This document shows, in pieces, positions 50,701 to 61,959 of a DNA stretch of 64,000 nucleotides. The notes under the pieces were generated by a model. It saw only the letters and a list, made by a program, of their open reading frames with translations. It was not told the DNA's origin and made no database searches. Every line of letters starts with the position of its first letter. Positions within the stretch are counted from its first letter, which is position 1. The position numbers and the translations under genes are program-made. Source of the stretch: Anoplolepis gracilipes (taxonomy: Eukaryota; Arthropoda; Insecta; Hymenoptera; Formicidae); the NCBI RefSeq assembly GCF_047496725.1, contig NC_132984.1:1375001-1439000 (forward strand). The letters run 5' to 3'.

Positions 50701-52951
50701 TCAATTATTATGATTGCAGACCGCTGCACAGAGGAATGTCGGTGAATGAATGGTCGGCGATGATTCGGTAAGTGAATTTATATTTTACATTTATATAACT
50801 GATTATTTTTTTATATTGTTGCAAGTGCAACAATATTTTTCGACGATGAAATTAATATTTATTATAAAAATGTTTAAAAAATGATAAATGAATATTTATT
50901 TATTCATAAATAGATTGTTAAAAATTTCTTATTAATTTATTATTAATTAAAAAAGATCTGTCAGCTTTTCTTCTTTTGTTATCCTCTTTATTTGTAACTT
51001 TTATGTAAATTTTCATTTATTTTATAATCACTAATTTCAAGAAAAATATTTTTTGAACAATAGGATATTTTTGAAAGATATTTTATTGACGTTTTACCTT
51101 AATTTATCATCGAATATTATTCTTGTTCTCTTGTTATATTTTATTATTATGGATTATCTAAATGTTTTATCACATTGGTAAATCAGTATCATTATCGCAA
51201 TTACTCCACATAATTTAATTTCATCCAATATGCGCCAGAGAATAAAACGAACACTTTAGCGTTAATTCTTGGATTCATACTGCGCTAATAAAAATTTAAA
51301 TAGCACAAAAATGATCTTAATTGTTTTGTATTGAATATCGTGTCCAAGAATAACTTAAAGTTTTTCTTTAAAAATTGTCTAAAAAAAAAAAAATAATAAT
51401 TTGAGAGATTGAAAATTTATTGTATTTATTAAAATTTATTGAATATTATAAAAATTTGTATTTATTGTATTTATTAAAATTCAGTAAATATCATAAAAAA
51501 AAAGATTGCAAAGTCTTAAAGATATTTTTTATTCATCCGAGGATTAGCCGCTACTTTTCTAAATTACTTACCATCCGACATACCAGGGCTTTGTGCCTTT
51601 TTCCATTGTGGCTCGACTGGCATTCATATTGAAGACGTCCTGCAGATTCTGAAATTCCGTCTTGTACGGGAAAAATTGGCAATTTGCTTCCTTTTCGTAA
51701 TATAGTGTTTTAAAGAAGGAGAAAGAAAAGACTGCAGACGCTGTCCAGTTGGTCATGGCGTCGCTTATCACTACTGGTTTCCCTGAATATGCATAGCTGA
51801 TCACAAATAAAGTGCAATCGTCCAGAAATATTAGTTACATGAAAATATAATCACTAATACGCATACACCTGCGCGCATGTATAAATGAAATTCTTTAAAA
51901 AAAAGTAATTGTGTATATAAATAAAAATAAATCAATTTTTAGAAAATATTACGACGTTAAATAAATAAGATAATTATTATTACATAAATCCTTTTAAGTA
52001 GTTTAAAAGTAAGATGGAGTTATTTTTAATATATATTTGACATTTTTTGTAAATAAATAAATACGTTAAAAACAGACAGGCTTTTATAAATAATAACTAA
52101 AATGTTATCTTTAGAAAAATGTAAGCAAGTCTAACAATAAATTAATTAGTTAAAGATAAATGGATTTTTTTTACAAGTTGTTATCTAGATAACAATTTTT
52201 CAAAATGAGAAAAAATTGCGTAAAAAATACTGGTTGTGTACCGTTGCTCAAAGATCATTGGATCAACGGCAGCGAGCTTGTCAACCTGTTGAATGTCCTG
52301 GCAGATCGAACAATCTTCTGGCGGTCGGAAAACTTTTTGCGTAAACCAGGGCATCGTTATCAAGCACTAAAACAATGACTGTCTAACTTGTTGAAATCCA
52401 TAGTTATTATAACGAATATAATTCTTAATAAAAATTCTCATTTAATTTTGAACTTTAATTCTTAACCGTAGTTTCGAGCAAGTTTAATTTCCAACATTTC
52501 AAACATGATTATCAATTTATTTATAAGTAAAGAATAATGCTCTCTCTCTCTCTCTCTTGTAATTTATTATAATATAACTTGCAATATTAAATAGAAGAAT
52601 GAATTTAAAACTTGCATTATAAAAGATACGTGTGTGTATGTATATATGGCATGGAAATGTGAAGATGTGGAATATTAGTGAAATTTATCTCACCTTATTA
52701 TGTCGATATGTCTGAATGCGATTCCGAACGATTTGCACCATTATCCATGTGATCAGCAAAATCCACAGATGCCTGGCGCGAAGTTTCATTGGTTTCGTTG
52801 GTTTTAATCGCGAACGAATTCGAAGCAACCTCCATGCTTTAATTGAAAGCTTCATCTCGTTCATTTTTCCCAATATTACGCGCAATTCCTTCTTCGCGAG
52901 GTCTATGGATTTTTTCTGGGAGTCCGCGATGGTCTCGTTATCATTTGCCAT
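44138..52951 (-). CDS. Membrane-anchored cupin/JmjC-like 2-oxoglutarate oxygenase, six coding exons
   Basis: Joining 52951-52694, 52366-52242, 51796-51572, 45297-45162, 44769-44640 and 44223-44138 gives 960 nt, 319 residues plus TAA, with every junction at GT/AG and all phases matching (0,2,2,0,1). Residues 1-60 are basic and helical; about 61-78 (LWILLITWIMVQIV) is a single transmembrane segment; the rest resembles a cupin_8/JmjC-like fold, starting with SGKPVVISDAMTNWTA. Predicted Fe(II) ligands are His248 and Asp250 (motif MHVDD) and distal His301 (RWYHQT). The pair DCSIC (105-108) and PPRECHYAC (Cys275, Cys279) suggest disulfides, fitting a type II protein with an ER or Golgi luminal catalytic domain. 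Substrate is unknown. Such proteins hydroxylate protein side chains or other substrates using oxygen and 2-oxoglutarate. I recognise the family but not a gene name. Exon chain very likely; membrane topology is inference. Confidence 0.88.
44640..44769 (-). CDS. Oxygenase coding exon 5 (Asp iron ligand)
   Basis: Acceptor TTTTTTAAG before GTG GAT GAT; donor AATAA|GTAAGC, phase 1. Starts VDDVEHPSWQAQIKGEKLW, giving Asp250 of the HxD motif, then LEPPRECHYAC and VIVHSGEI. The WQxQxxGxKxW pattern is typical of JmjC/cupin_8 proteins just after the first metal-binding strand. Confidence 0.9.
45162..45297 (-). CDS. Oxygenase coding exon 4 (ends at iron-binding His)
   Basis: Acceptor TTTTTTCTCAG before G AGC AAC; donor ATGCAT|GTAATA, phase 0. 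Encodes SNCDEKIGAILRQHY through DWIFMGSHGYGAPMH. The final codon is His248, the first iron ligand, so the HxD motif is split across the junction with exon 5. Confidence 0.88.
46388..46453. repeat. Long TA microsatellite
   Basis: About 33 TA units in the third oxygenase intron. A shorter TA run is at 47716-47748. Confidence 0.93.
48514..48577 (+). repeat. 32-bp tandem duplication
   Basis: Two adjacent copies of a 32-base unit beginning CGTTACACAAGAGAAGCTC and CGTTACATAAGAGAAGCTC, about 28 of 32 positions identical. It sits just upstream of the plus-strand promoter-like block, so it may be a duplicated regulatory element. Confidence 0.75.
48590..49017 (+). promoter_or_regulatory. Candidate upstream promoter and leader of a plus-strand transcript
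   Basis: A GC-richer block follows the 32-base tandem duplication. It ends at AAAT|GTGAGT (donor at 49018), preceded by a pyrimidine-rich acceptor-like stretch ending ATTCAG near 48900. One frame is open for about 30 codons into the donor but has no ATG, so it is best read as noncoding leader or regulatory DNA. Confidence 0.28.
50040..50496 (+). other. Putative 5' leader exon of a plus-strand gene
   Basis: A CpG-containing block ends at a good donor, GCAACG|GTGAGT (50497). Near its end are two overlapping starts. ATG at 50431 (MKRLSQKW...) joins exon 50720-50767 to give a 31-residue peptide. ATG at 50451 (MAKRQNEK, good A at -3 and G at +4) gives 23 residues. Both stop inside the next exon, so these look like upstream ORFs of a 5' UTR rather than the main protein. 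The 5' end is unknown. It lies antisense within the oxygenase gene's third intron. Confidence 0.42.
50720..50767 (+). other. Putative 48-nt plus-strand exon
   Basis: Bounded by acceptor TTATGATTGCAG (ending 50719) and the consensus donor ATTCG|GTAAGT (50768). It ends the upstream ORFs of the preceding exon and contains an ATG at 50750 (ATG GTC GGC GAT GAT TCG) that stays open into the donor in phase 0, so the main protein could begin MVGDDS here. No following exon was recognised to the right, so the gene is unidentified. Confidence 0.42.
51572..51796 (-). CDS. Oxygenase coding exon 3 (start of cupin-like domain)
   Basis: Acceptor TTGTGATCAG before C TAT GCA; donor GGATG|GTAAGT, phase 2. Encodes the segment YSGKPVVISDAMTNWTA, which matches the start of cupin_8/FIH-like domains (a 'P-V-V-I-x-D-A-x-x-x-W' pattern), then CQFFPYKTEF and PWYVGW. 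Downstream, the gene is interrupted by a 6.3-kb intron that contains the opposite-strand leader exons. Confidence 0.9.
52242..52366 (-). CDS. Oxygenase coding exon 2
   Basis: Acceptor TTGTTTTAG before TGC TTG; donor CAACG|GTACAC, phase 2. Encodes residues 87-127 and part of 128, including FRPPEDCSIC, a CxxC pair typical of the linker preceding the catalytic domain. Reading stays open from exon 1 without adjustment. Confidence 0.88.
52694..52951 (-). CDS. Oxygenase coding exon 1 (N-terminus and membrane anchor)
   Basis: Encodes residues 1-86 from ATG at 52951. An in-frame TGA lies nine bases upstream of the ATG, fixing the start. The exon ends AAT AAG|GTGAGA, phase 0. The single hydrophobic helix near its end is flanked by basic residues on both sides (KPTKPMKLRAR before, RNRIQTYRHNK after), so orientation from charge alone is uncertain. 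Confidence 0.85.
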
Positions 52952-53329
52952 AATGACGATTCAATAATTCAGATGGTAATTTAAAAATTAATCATGCGAG
53001 TCGTGAAGCGGATTATTCCTTGAATTTCAATTAATTTAATTTTAATAGCTTTGTATAATAGTACATATTAGCAAATGTGATTAATTAATTATTTAAAATA
53101 CGCTAATTTAATAAGTTTTAATGTTTAACAAATTATAACTACAATATACCTTGTTGCTTTGAATTAAATTGAAACACAAACTCGCGTTTAAACACGATAT
53201 TATACTTTTGCCAAGTAATTTTTTTTTTTTAATTTTTTGCCCAATTACAACAACAATTACGATTATTTGATATTTCGGAAGTACTGATACTCTTGATGGC
53301 CGGCGTAAAACTGCGAACAGGATCCTTAC

Positions 53330-53450
53330 CTGCTGCTCCAGTGAGCCAAGAATCCCCTCTCGTATTCGCCTCGCATGGGGGTGGAACAGTGGTGAGTGAT
53401 TTGTTCACGCGGGTGTGAAACGAGAACCGGTACCCGCGATACGAACCACC
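53330..53450 (-). other. Likely 5' leader exon of the oxygenase gene
   Basis: The minus strand carries a strong donor, CAGCAG|GTAAGG at 53330/53329, in a GC-richer patch directly upstream of the oxygenase coding exon 1. An ATG at 53376 opens a 15-codon frame (MRGEYERGFLAHWSS) across the donor. Because coding exon 1 has its own ATG with an in-frame stop just before it, this is most likely 5' UTR with a short upstream ORF, or an alternative N-terminus. The 5' boundary is approximate. Confidence 0.45.
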
Positions 53451-54244
53451 GATTGGTTTCGATCGAATCTGTTTAAAGCGATAGAGGAGCAGTTATTTCG
53501 TCAATATTTTACCCGCTTCTCTCTCATTCAATTCTACTGCCACAAGAAATTGTGGAACTTTTGGAAACTCTTAAATACTTTTATAATTTTTTGTTACATA
53601 AAGATATTTAAAAAGTCCGAGAAATAAATTTGTTTTTATTTAATTTTATTTATACACAAAAATAAGCAAAACTTTCTTGCAAAGGAATTTAAAAAGAACC
53701 ATAGAAATCATAAGTTGAATTAATAAGATAAAGAGAGAGGAGAGCGAATTTAAAAAGAAAAAAAATTAATCTTGTCAATTAATTAATATTGTTATCGTAT
53801 TGGCTGAGCGGTGAAAATTTATCTGGAAGGCAGAGAAAGAAAGAAAGAAGATATTAAGTCTAATGGAATTATGGGATATAAATGTGACGCGTTTCATGGG
53901 GAATATGACGTGGGCGAGACGCCTCTTATCTCAGGGTGCAGCTGGTCCTGCTCATCGAAGTGTATAGACTTCGCCGACTTAAAATACGATCGACCTACTT
54001 CACATTATTGCTTATACTTCGCAACTCTCCGAACGACAGAGAAACTTTTCTTACTCGGAAAAAAATTGCGCGGAAAAATATTTGCATTATATATGTATAT
54101 GTAAGAAAAAAATGTGTGTATATTTACGTCTACTTAAAAAAATCTTTTTATTAACATTCATTATTTTTTCAGTTTCTAAAGAGAAATTAAGAAGGAGGTA
54201 GTTATAAATTACAACAAATTAATATAGAAATTAGAAAAATATAA

Positions 54245-54274
54245 TTTTATAAGAGACCGTTGTCTCTTATAAAA
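54245..54274. repeat. Perfect 13-bp hairpin
   Basis: TTTTATAAGAGAC, loop CGTT, then the exact reverse complement. In AT-rich DNA right of the oxygenase gene; no associated gene seen. Confidence 0.8.
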
Positions 54275-56048
54275 AAAAAAAAATGCGTTTTATAAAATAT
54301 TTATTTACTTATACATGTTTTTATTACGACTTTTGATTCAATAATCGACAAACTTTATCGCGCGGTTTTTTTTTTTTTTACGCAGTTTACATTAAAATGT
54401 CTCCTACACGTCCCGAAAGTTTGAACTGTAGAAACATCTCTCGCGTGGATATCTATCTATCGGTCTGGCCGTACTTCGATAAAACTTTTCTTCGAAATTC
54501 GTTTTTCCGCACACGTGGAGACGGGACATGCGAAACAATTTCTATGCGATTGGAAACAAGCGAGTGAGATTCGCCTGATCGGGCGATACGAACGAGATGA
54601 AATTACACGTGAGGAGAACGGATTTTACAATTGCAAATTGTCAATCCGCATGGCAATTCGCGTCTTAATTAACAATTAGCCCCGCGCCGAACTAGTCTCG
54701 TTCCGTACGCGAGTTCGCCTTTTATGGAATACAACTGAATAAAAAACCGCGTATATCTGCCCTTACGTTTCTTTCTTTTTTTTTCTTTTTTTCTTTCTCC
54801 TGCAAAAAGTGCGCGATGAGCACGATTCGCGAGCGAATTTCGTTATCTCGGCGCCGAGGGTACACGCAATAAAATCGCAATCGAAGGGACGAAAGTCAAA
54901 AATGCGATTACATGCCCTCTCTGCGAACATTTAATCCCTTAGACTGTGCTTGTCTCTTCGGTTTCGGACGAAAATACATATTTCCCCAACGAGCTTCGAT
55001 TATTTAAGCACACAATTCTTTGGCGAATTTTTTCAACTATTTTTCGCTCTATTTAGTTTAAAAGCTTGAAACTTTTTTCTATACATTTGTATTCGTTATA
55101 GTCGTTGATTAAAAAAAATTAAAACCAGCTTTTTTTTTTTTTTTAATACGAGGATACGTATATTTTAAAAATATAAAATATTTAAGTAGTTAAAAATTAC
55201 ATAAATAAATATTTCTTTTTGTTTTATAATAAATGCTGGTATAAGGATAGGAGATAAGAAAGATTGGAACGTAAAGAGATGTATACACAGTCAGTGTCAG
55301 CGCAATTTAATTTTTTAATTGTTGTCAGTCGGATTTGAAATACACTAGTCGATTTTTTTATTATAATTATTATTGTATATACGTGAAACTCTTTTGAGAG
55401 GTATAAATAATACAACGACAAAAGAATGACAATATATGCTGCCTTTTCTTTTCACACAATCGCGTCTCTTAAAAATTATACATATTACAATCCGTGACAA
55501 TCCGTTTGAGTTACTGCATACTCAATCGAATCGCGTGTGAAACACATGAATAAAATTATAGCGATAATTTTTATCTCTGGCGAATTTTTCCGGGGGATGA
55601 GACGAGGGAGAGGTTTGTTTTCCCTTTCTTTTTTTCTTTAAATCTTTTGCGATTTTCTTTGCTTCCGTTATTAGAAGTATGAAACTGTGTTGATAATAAT
55701 AATGATCGATCGATGACACGTGAGATTAATTCTGACGTTTAATTAAAACACATCAACAATCAGGACATAATATCCTATAATAACGATTCTTTACGATATC
55801 TACTACTATACAAGGGCGTTACTATAAAACACATAACTGTACATTTACGTCAATTAAAATGCTCGAAATCATCGTCGAATCTAATGCATTACAAAAAGTT
55901 CATGTTGTACTGTTATCTTACTAAAAATACGTAAATCTTGAAATTTTTTAATTCTTTGGTCTATGATTTTTGGAATCCTTGATTTGTTTTCTAATCTTGT
56001 ACCTTATATTAAATTTTTTAATCTAAAAGCTTTTAAATTTACACACTT

Positions 56049-56076
56049 GTCCATTAGATTTTCGAATCTAATGGAC
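56049..56076. repeat. Perfect 12-bp hairpin with TTCG tetraloop
   Basis: GTCCATTAGATT-TTCG-AATCTAATGGAC. TTCG is the DNA form of the very stable UUCG RNA tetraloop (most stable when closed by C-G, here closed by T-A). Confidence 0.85.
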
Positions 56077-58408
56077 TATTTAAAACTTGAGATCGCATTT
56101 AGAGAGTTATAAATATTCTAAGAGCTTGGGGTTTTTGTTTTTTTTTTTGGATTTATAAGTTTTTAATCCATATCTTTGTATTTTTGATCCGTTTTTAATC
56201 TTAAAAATTAATGAGATCTCGAGCATTTTAATTATTGAATTCTTCATATTTTCCATTCTACTTTTATAACATAATTTATGATGATAATTTGCGTCGCAAG
56301 AAGATATTTCGAGATTTTCTTGAACAACGATAATATAAATATAACGTACAATCTATGACTATGGAAGATGAATGATCCTGATCATTGTGTGTGTATCCTA
56401 CGCCTTTTGAATTCGCGTACAATTAATCCTCTCCCTCCGCATCCCTACGCATCGTCGCCTGTTTTAATAATTAATACTAAACGCGTGGTGGGAAGGGGGA
56501 GGGTGAAGGTTTTTCTAATACATCTAAGATGCACACCCATGCTTATTTAATGCTCCGTTAATTTAAATACGTATGCAGCACAGTAGACTATCATTTCTTC
56601 TATTCGTTAATGCGCGTGTTACATGTGTGTAATGGTATGTGTGTCGGTACGATTTTTTTTATCTCTTCGCCCCTTTCCTCCTTCCTTCTGTTTTTTTTTC
56701 CTTCTCGCTTTCTTTTGAGCTTAAATGACCCCGGATCGGATCGTGTGTCGAGCTATTTAAAAATCATTCCTCTCATGTCGCAATTTTTTTATCTTAAATC
56801 GACAATGCATTGATCGAGGCCGGCAGCCTTTTTACGCATCGCGTACAAGAATTCTTACAAGATACGAGACGAGATATATTCGGTCCTTCGTCCTGTCTGT
56901 CCACGTTTAGTGTCTAAAATAGTGATCGAAATCGGTATAATCTCCGCAAGATCATATTTTCTCGTAATAGAAAATGATCTCTGCGATTATTCGAAACGGT
57001 GGTAAATCTATCCGTTATTTATAACGTTGGAAATTGTGTCAACTCTTCGAGATTACGACGATCGCGATTTCTCTAACGTTTAATTCCGATCCAGGCTACA
57101 AGGAAAAATAATAATGATCGCTCAGGATTTTTTCTTTTTTTTTTTTCTTTTCTTTTAATGCTATCAGTCTTTCAAACCGCCAGCGATCGTAATCGGTAGG
57201 TGTGTGGAATGAGTCGATCGAAAAAAAAAAAAAAAAAAAAAACGCAATGTTAGACGCGTTATTTTGTAAAAAATATGCAGATAAAAAATGTAGGAAAAAA
57301 TTGTTTGAATAAAAAAACATAGATAATTTTCCCGTTTGAGAAATTTCTGCGAACGCTTATCAAATGTTTCTTTTTTTTTATTTTTTTTATTTTTACTTTT
57401 TAGGCCGATTTTTTGAGCGGAATTGATCAGAGTTCCGCGCGATCTTTGATGCAATTATATTTAAATAAAAAGTAATTCTAATTATTTGCTATAAACGGCT
57501 GCGCGTGTTTGGAAACGCGCGCGCGCGCTATCGAAACTCGAAGTGACAGATAATTGCGACAGACGATCGCGGCTTAATTAATTAGGTCGTTATTTCGAGA
57601 AATGTCAGAAATCGACATCGCACGGAACTCAACTTTGATCCTCCCCGCGCGACTAAAGTTCGCTGAAATAACAAGAATGTACGAATCAGGCAATCGAATC
57701 GATACGTATGGTTGAACAATCTCGAGAAATAGATGGATGAAAGAATAGATACCGATATTCCAAATCGGTCAAAATCGATGGACGAATTTGAAAACAATTT
57801 AAACAATATTATGTGAATCATAAAAAAATTTATATCTCATCTTTGTGTTAGAAATAACATTCGATAAACATTATTTTTAACTGACAATTATTATTGAGAA
57901 TTAATTTGATAATGAAATTTCCAAATTAAATAATTTCTAAACTTTTGAAAATATTTCTTTTAATAACATTATTGCTATAAGTTACATAATCGTTTAAAAA
58001 ATATTTTCAAAATAATAATAATAAATAAAAAAGTTTTTTTAATTAAGATTGAAAGAAAAATATATGAGATTCTGCATGCATCGACTCTATTTCTTCACTA
58101 AAAAATTGATATTAAAATTTAATCGCACCGAGAAACGAGCGTAGAAAAGTGGACTATTTTGCTTATAAAGTCCCATAACAGTTACAGGCTCTGACTCGCA
58201 ATATTTACAATCAATGGCATTATCGAAGGATAGAGCGATTATGCGTATACAATTTGGATGAATGAAACGTGTATCGTCGTGATAATAATTTTTCCATTCG
58301 AAGATGATGACAGATGATGACGAAACAGTTTGTCTGTTAAGCACTATAGGTGTTTGAAACGTATAAAAAAATTGTGTATACCTATGCTAAAAATGTACAA
58401 CATATATA

Positions 58409-58446
58409 TTTTAACAAGATATATATATATATATATCTTGTTAAAA
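58409..58446. repeat. 38-bp perfect palindrome with AT core
   Basis: TTTTAACAAG, 18 bases of alternating AT, then CTTGTTAAAA. Self-complementary with no loop, so able to extrude a cruciform. Confidence 0.85.
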
Positions 58447-61400
58447 ATTTATACAAGACAAGTTTCTTGAAGATAATTTAAAAATAATACAGCCAAAATG
58501 ATACGACTTATCCGAGACGTTCTGCATAAGCACAATGGGAAATGCAAGATAATTAAAAAATTCTTACGTTGCATAAAACTCGAACGATTATCGCCCTGTA
58601 TTGTGAATGAACACCATGTCGTTTTTCGTAAATGGTTTATACAAACGTGAATGACTTTATGTGCTAAATGAGCACTTAGTAGTCGGAAGGCCCAACAATC
58701 GGATTCTTTTCGGACGAGACGTAGCAGTGAGATAAATAAGCGATTGTTAAATCCACTTTTGCCCGTGGATATTCAATAGGCGGTCGATACAGCTTCCGGC
58801 TGTATCTACTGATAGTTGTGCGACGATGAAACGATATGTTTCGGGTTGTAACAGGAATTTTTATACATGTAAGAGCAATCATTAATTTTATTATTAAATC
58901 CCATTTTCTCTCTTCAGTTTTTTATGCCAAGTTTTTAGAAGAGATTCGAAAGTAGGCAATGAAACAATACTCTTCCGGTTGCCCGAATGTTTTCAAACGC
59001 CCAATCATCTCTTTCATTAATCTTTTAATGCCCATTGACTATGCTCGCGGTTACTATCCATTTTTTATCCAAAATTTTGGAATTTATTTATTTATTTTTT
59101 TTTTTTATATAATTTTGGGCATTAAAATCTGGTCAACAAGTTTTTTTTCTTTTCTTCAACCGTTTTCTATATAAATAATATAATAATGTAATTGTCTATT
59201 AATTATTATTGCCACGGGTTCGGCGAAGTACATATTTGATAGCTTGTATATATGTATAACATATGTGTGTATAACATATATATGTATGTGTGCGGTTCTC
59301 AACAACTCAATATAATATACATATTAAAGTATATAATACGTACTTAATAACACCCGTTGACTTCTTAAAGATCTCAATATACTATATTTGATAATAATAT
59401 CAACTTTTTCCCTAGCATTGCGTGTGCAATGTAATGTTAAGTATATATTATTATTTCATAATTACAGCCGACTGTCAGTTTAAAACATCCGATTGTTAGG
59501 TCTTTTCGCGATTGAATGCGTATAATATAATAATACGAGGGTGCCAAAACATGCGCTAGTGTTGTTGTCTTCACCCTTTTTTTTTTTTTGAGGCCTGCCT
59601 TTCCAAATCGAAAGAATTGCCCCTATTTAAATACTAGAGATTTAATCCGACAGTGGTATCGTATCGTGGAAAATTAGGTCGACTTTTTTTCTCAATTTCT
59701 GCGCGATATATGATTAAAAATAGAAAGTATTATTCATGAAATAAGTTTAATTCAATAATAGAATTACGTATAATTAATTAGATATAAATTAAAAATATAT
59801 ACGAGGCATTAATATATACATATAAAAAGAAAACTGAATTAAATATAATAAAAATAGGTAAATATATAAAGATAGCAAACTTTTAAATGATTGTATTTGT
59901 TTTTCAAAGCGTGTTTATCTTTATTTTTATTTTTTTTTTTTTTTTTTTTTTTTTTTTGTGAACTGCCTAATTATGATTCACAAAATTTAATTGTAATTTA
60001 TAAATATATTATGAAAAATCAAATAATTAAGAAAATTGTATACACTATTTGTAGAGAGAAAGATATAAGATAGAAATGAACCCATTGATACCATTGTCGG
60101 TTTAAAAGTGATAAATTATCGTGTTATTCATCACATATTCGTATAAATTCTACATTTTTTATGTCGCTTCCTATCCAATCCTGTAGAGCTGTCTTTTTTT
60201 ATCTCTCTCTTTGTCATTATTTGTTAAACATTTCACTCGGAACACGCGACGTTTATATTCTTATAAAATCGTCCGAACATTGTTTTCTATAACATTATGT
60301 CCTCATACGTTGTCTACGTCTCTTCTCTTTTCGTCCTTTTCTTTCTATCTTCATTTCTCTGTATTTCGTAGAAAATTATAAACACCGGAGAGTTACACGG
60401 AATACAGTAGTATACACACAAAGAATGAAAAGCGGATATCAAAACCTTGGTGTAGCCATTGATCAATCGATCGGTCGGTAAATCTCGATTGCTGTAATCT
60501 TACTGACACTAGCGGTGCTCGAGGGGAAAAACAAAATCTCACAGTGCTTTCGAGTTCGAAAATTGAATTTTAAAAATTCTTGAAGCACATTTAGATCCAA
60601 GAGATGTTCAAGAGTCTTTTATATATAATATAAAAATATTTATTAACACGTATTATTTTTGCTAATAAATAAATATAGTAAATAAGTGAAAAATTATTAA
60701 CATTATTAATATTATAATAATTATTAATATATTAAATATAAAAATAAAGTAATTTGAATAATTGTTAAGAAAATTTAGTTACTGTTTTGAAATTTATGAT
60801 TTAATCTATGAAAGAAAGTGATGTAAAATGCAATATTTATAACATTGCAATTATTTATCACGAGTGCACAAATATCGCGTTGAATTGAAGCATATATCTA
60901 TTCGTCGAATATCCCGGCATCAATTAATCTCCTCGATGGCGATGACGGGCGCTATTGAGACGTCTAGAACGCGACTCGCGCACGTGGACTTTGCAGCACG
61001 ATGTAGTATCAAAATTCATAGAAACGACGAGATCCGTTCGTCGCATGCATCTTTTATCGCAAGTATGCAGTATAAAATTCTACAATTCTATAAAACATGA
61101 GGTCCAAAAATTGCGCACGACCGAGGAGACAAATATATGCGAGACACATTAACGCTTAATTTCCTGCCATCATACACACACACATATATATATGTTTTTA
61201 TTTTATTCTTTTTTTTCGACACTCGAATGCACATGAAATTTCTTACCAGTTGTTAGGATCGTCATAGCTTCAATCATATCTCAACAATATACGCCAATTT
61301 ATATCTATAATTATAAATTAATATTGACTTTTAATAATATATATGATAATATTCTGCGATATATATTTTGTGTGTAAGAAAATTTCTGTAATAGTAATCT

Positions 61401-61959
61401 TTTAAGATTAGATTCTTGCGTGTAAATTTTTGTTTAAAAATTCACAACTTTTTAATTAAAAACAATTGCGATTATTATTTAAACGCGAGAATTTATAATT
61501 ATAAAAAAAAAAAAGTTTTTTTAAAGTAGCATTTATAAATTTGCTTGATTTTTTTCATATTAAAATTCCCGGTGATTTTTAAAATAATCAAATTTAAACA
61601 CGCGCTCGAAGGCTTTAAAATTTGATTAAAAATCTTAGAAAAATAGAAAAGTTTCGTAAAGAATGTTTGTTTTTTTTTTTTTTTGGATTTAATTATCTCA
61701 AAGAGAAAAAGGAGCGATTCGAGTAAAGATACGCGAGCAATGAGCGCCGATGCGATCGATCGACCTCGAGACTGCATCGTGTCTCGCTGCCAAATGGTCC
61801 AAAATCTTCTAAGGATCGCCAAGTATTGGTAATACAATACGTGGCACTTGCTAAAAATCACGCTGTGTTATCACGAGCGCAACGGATCTGCTAGCCAGTC
61901 CGAGCGAGCGATAAGCTCGAAGGTTCCTTTTCTCTCTCTCATCTAACCGGAGAGAGACG

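Larger units (their letters stand above)
45298..51571 (-). other. Third intron of the oxygenase gene (hosts plus-strand exons)
   Basis: This 6.3-kb intron is AT-rich with a 66-base TA run at 46388-46453. It includes a moderately GC-richer stretch at 45880-46320 with no recognised gene, and the CpG-containing plus-strand promoter-like block at 48500-50770 described separately. Confidence 0.8.
53451..61959. other. AT-rich region right of the oxygenase gene, no supported gene
   Basis: Short frames such as those at 53811-54104 (plus) and 58676-58882 (minus) lack any recognisable domain or fitting splice pair. GC-richer patches occur at 54370-54960 and 60900-61060. Contains the hairpins listed separately. 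It may be an intron of the plus-strand transcript starting near 50 kb. Confidence 0.45.

Noticed and set aside
53811..54104. Cys-containing 97-codon plus-strand frame
   Set aside because: No domain, no splice context, AT-rich tail; likely chance.
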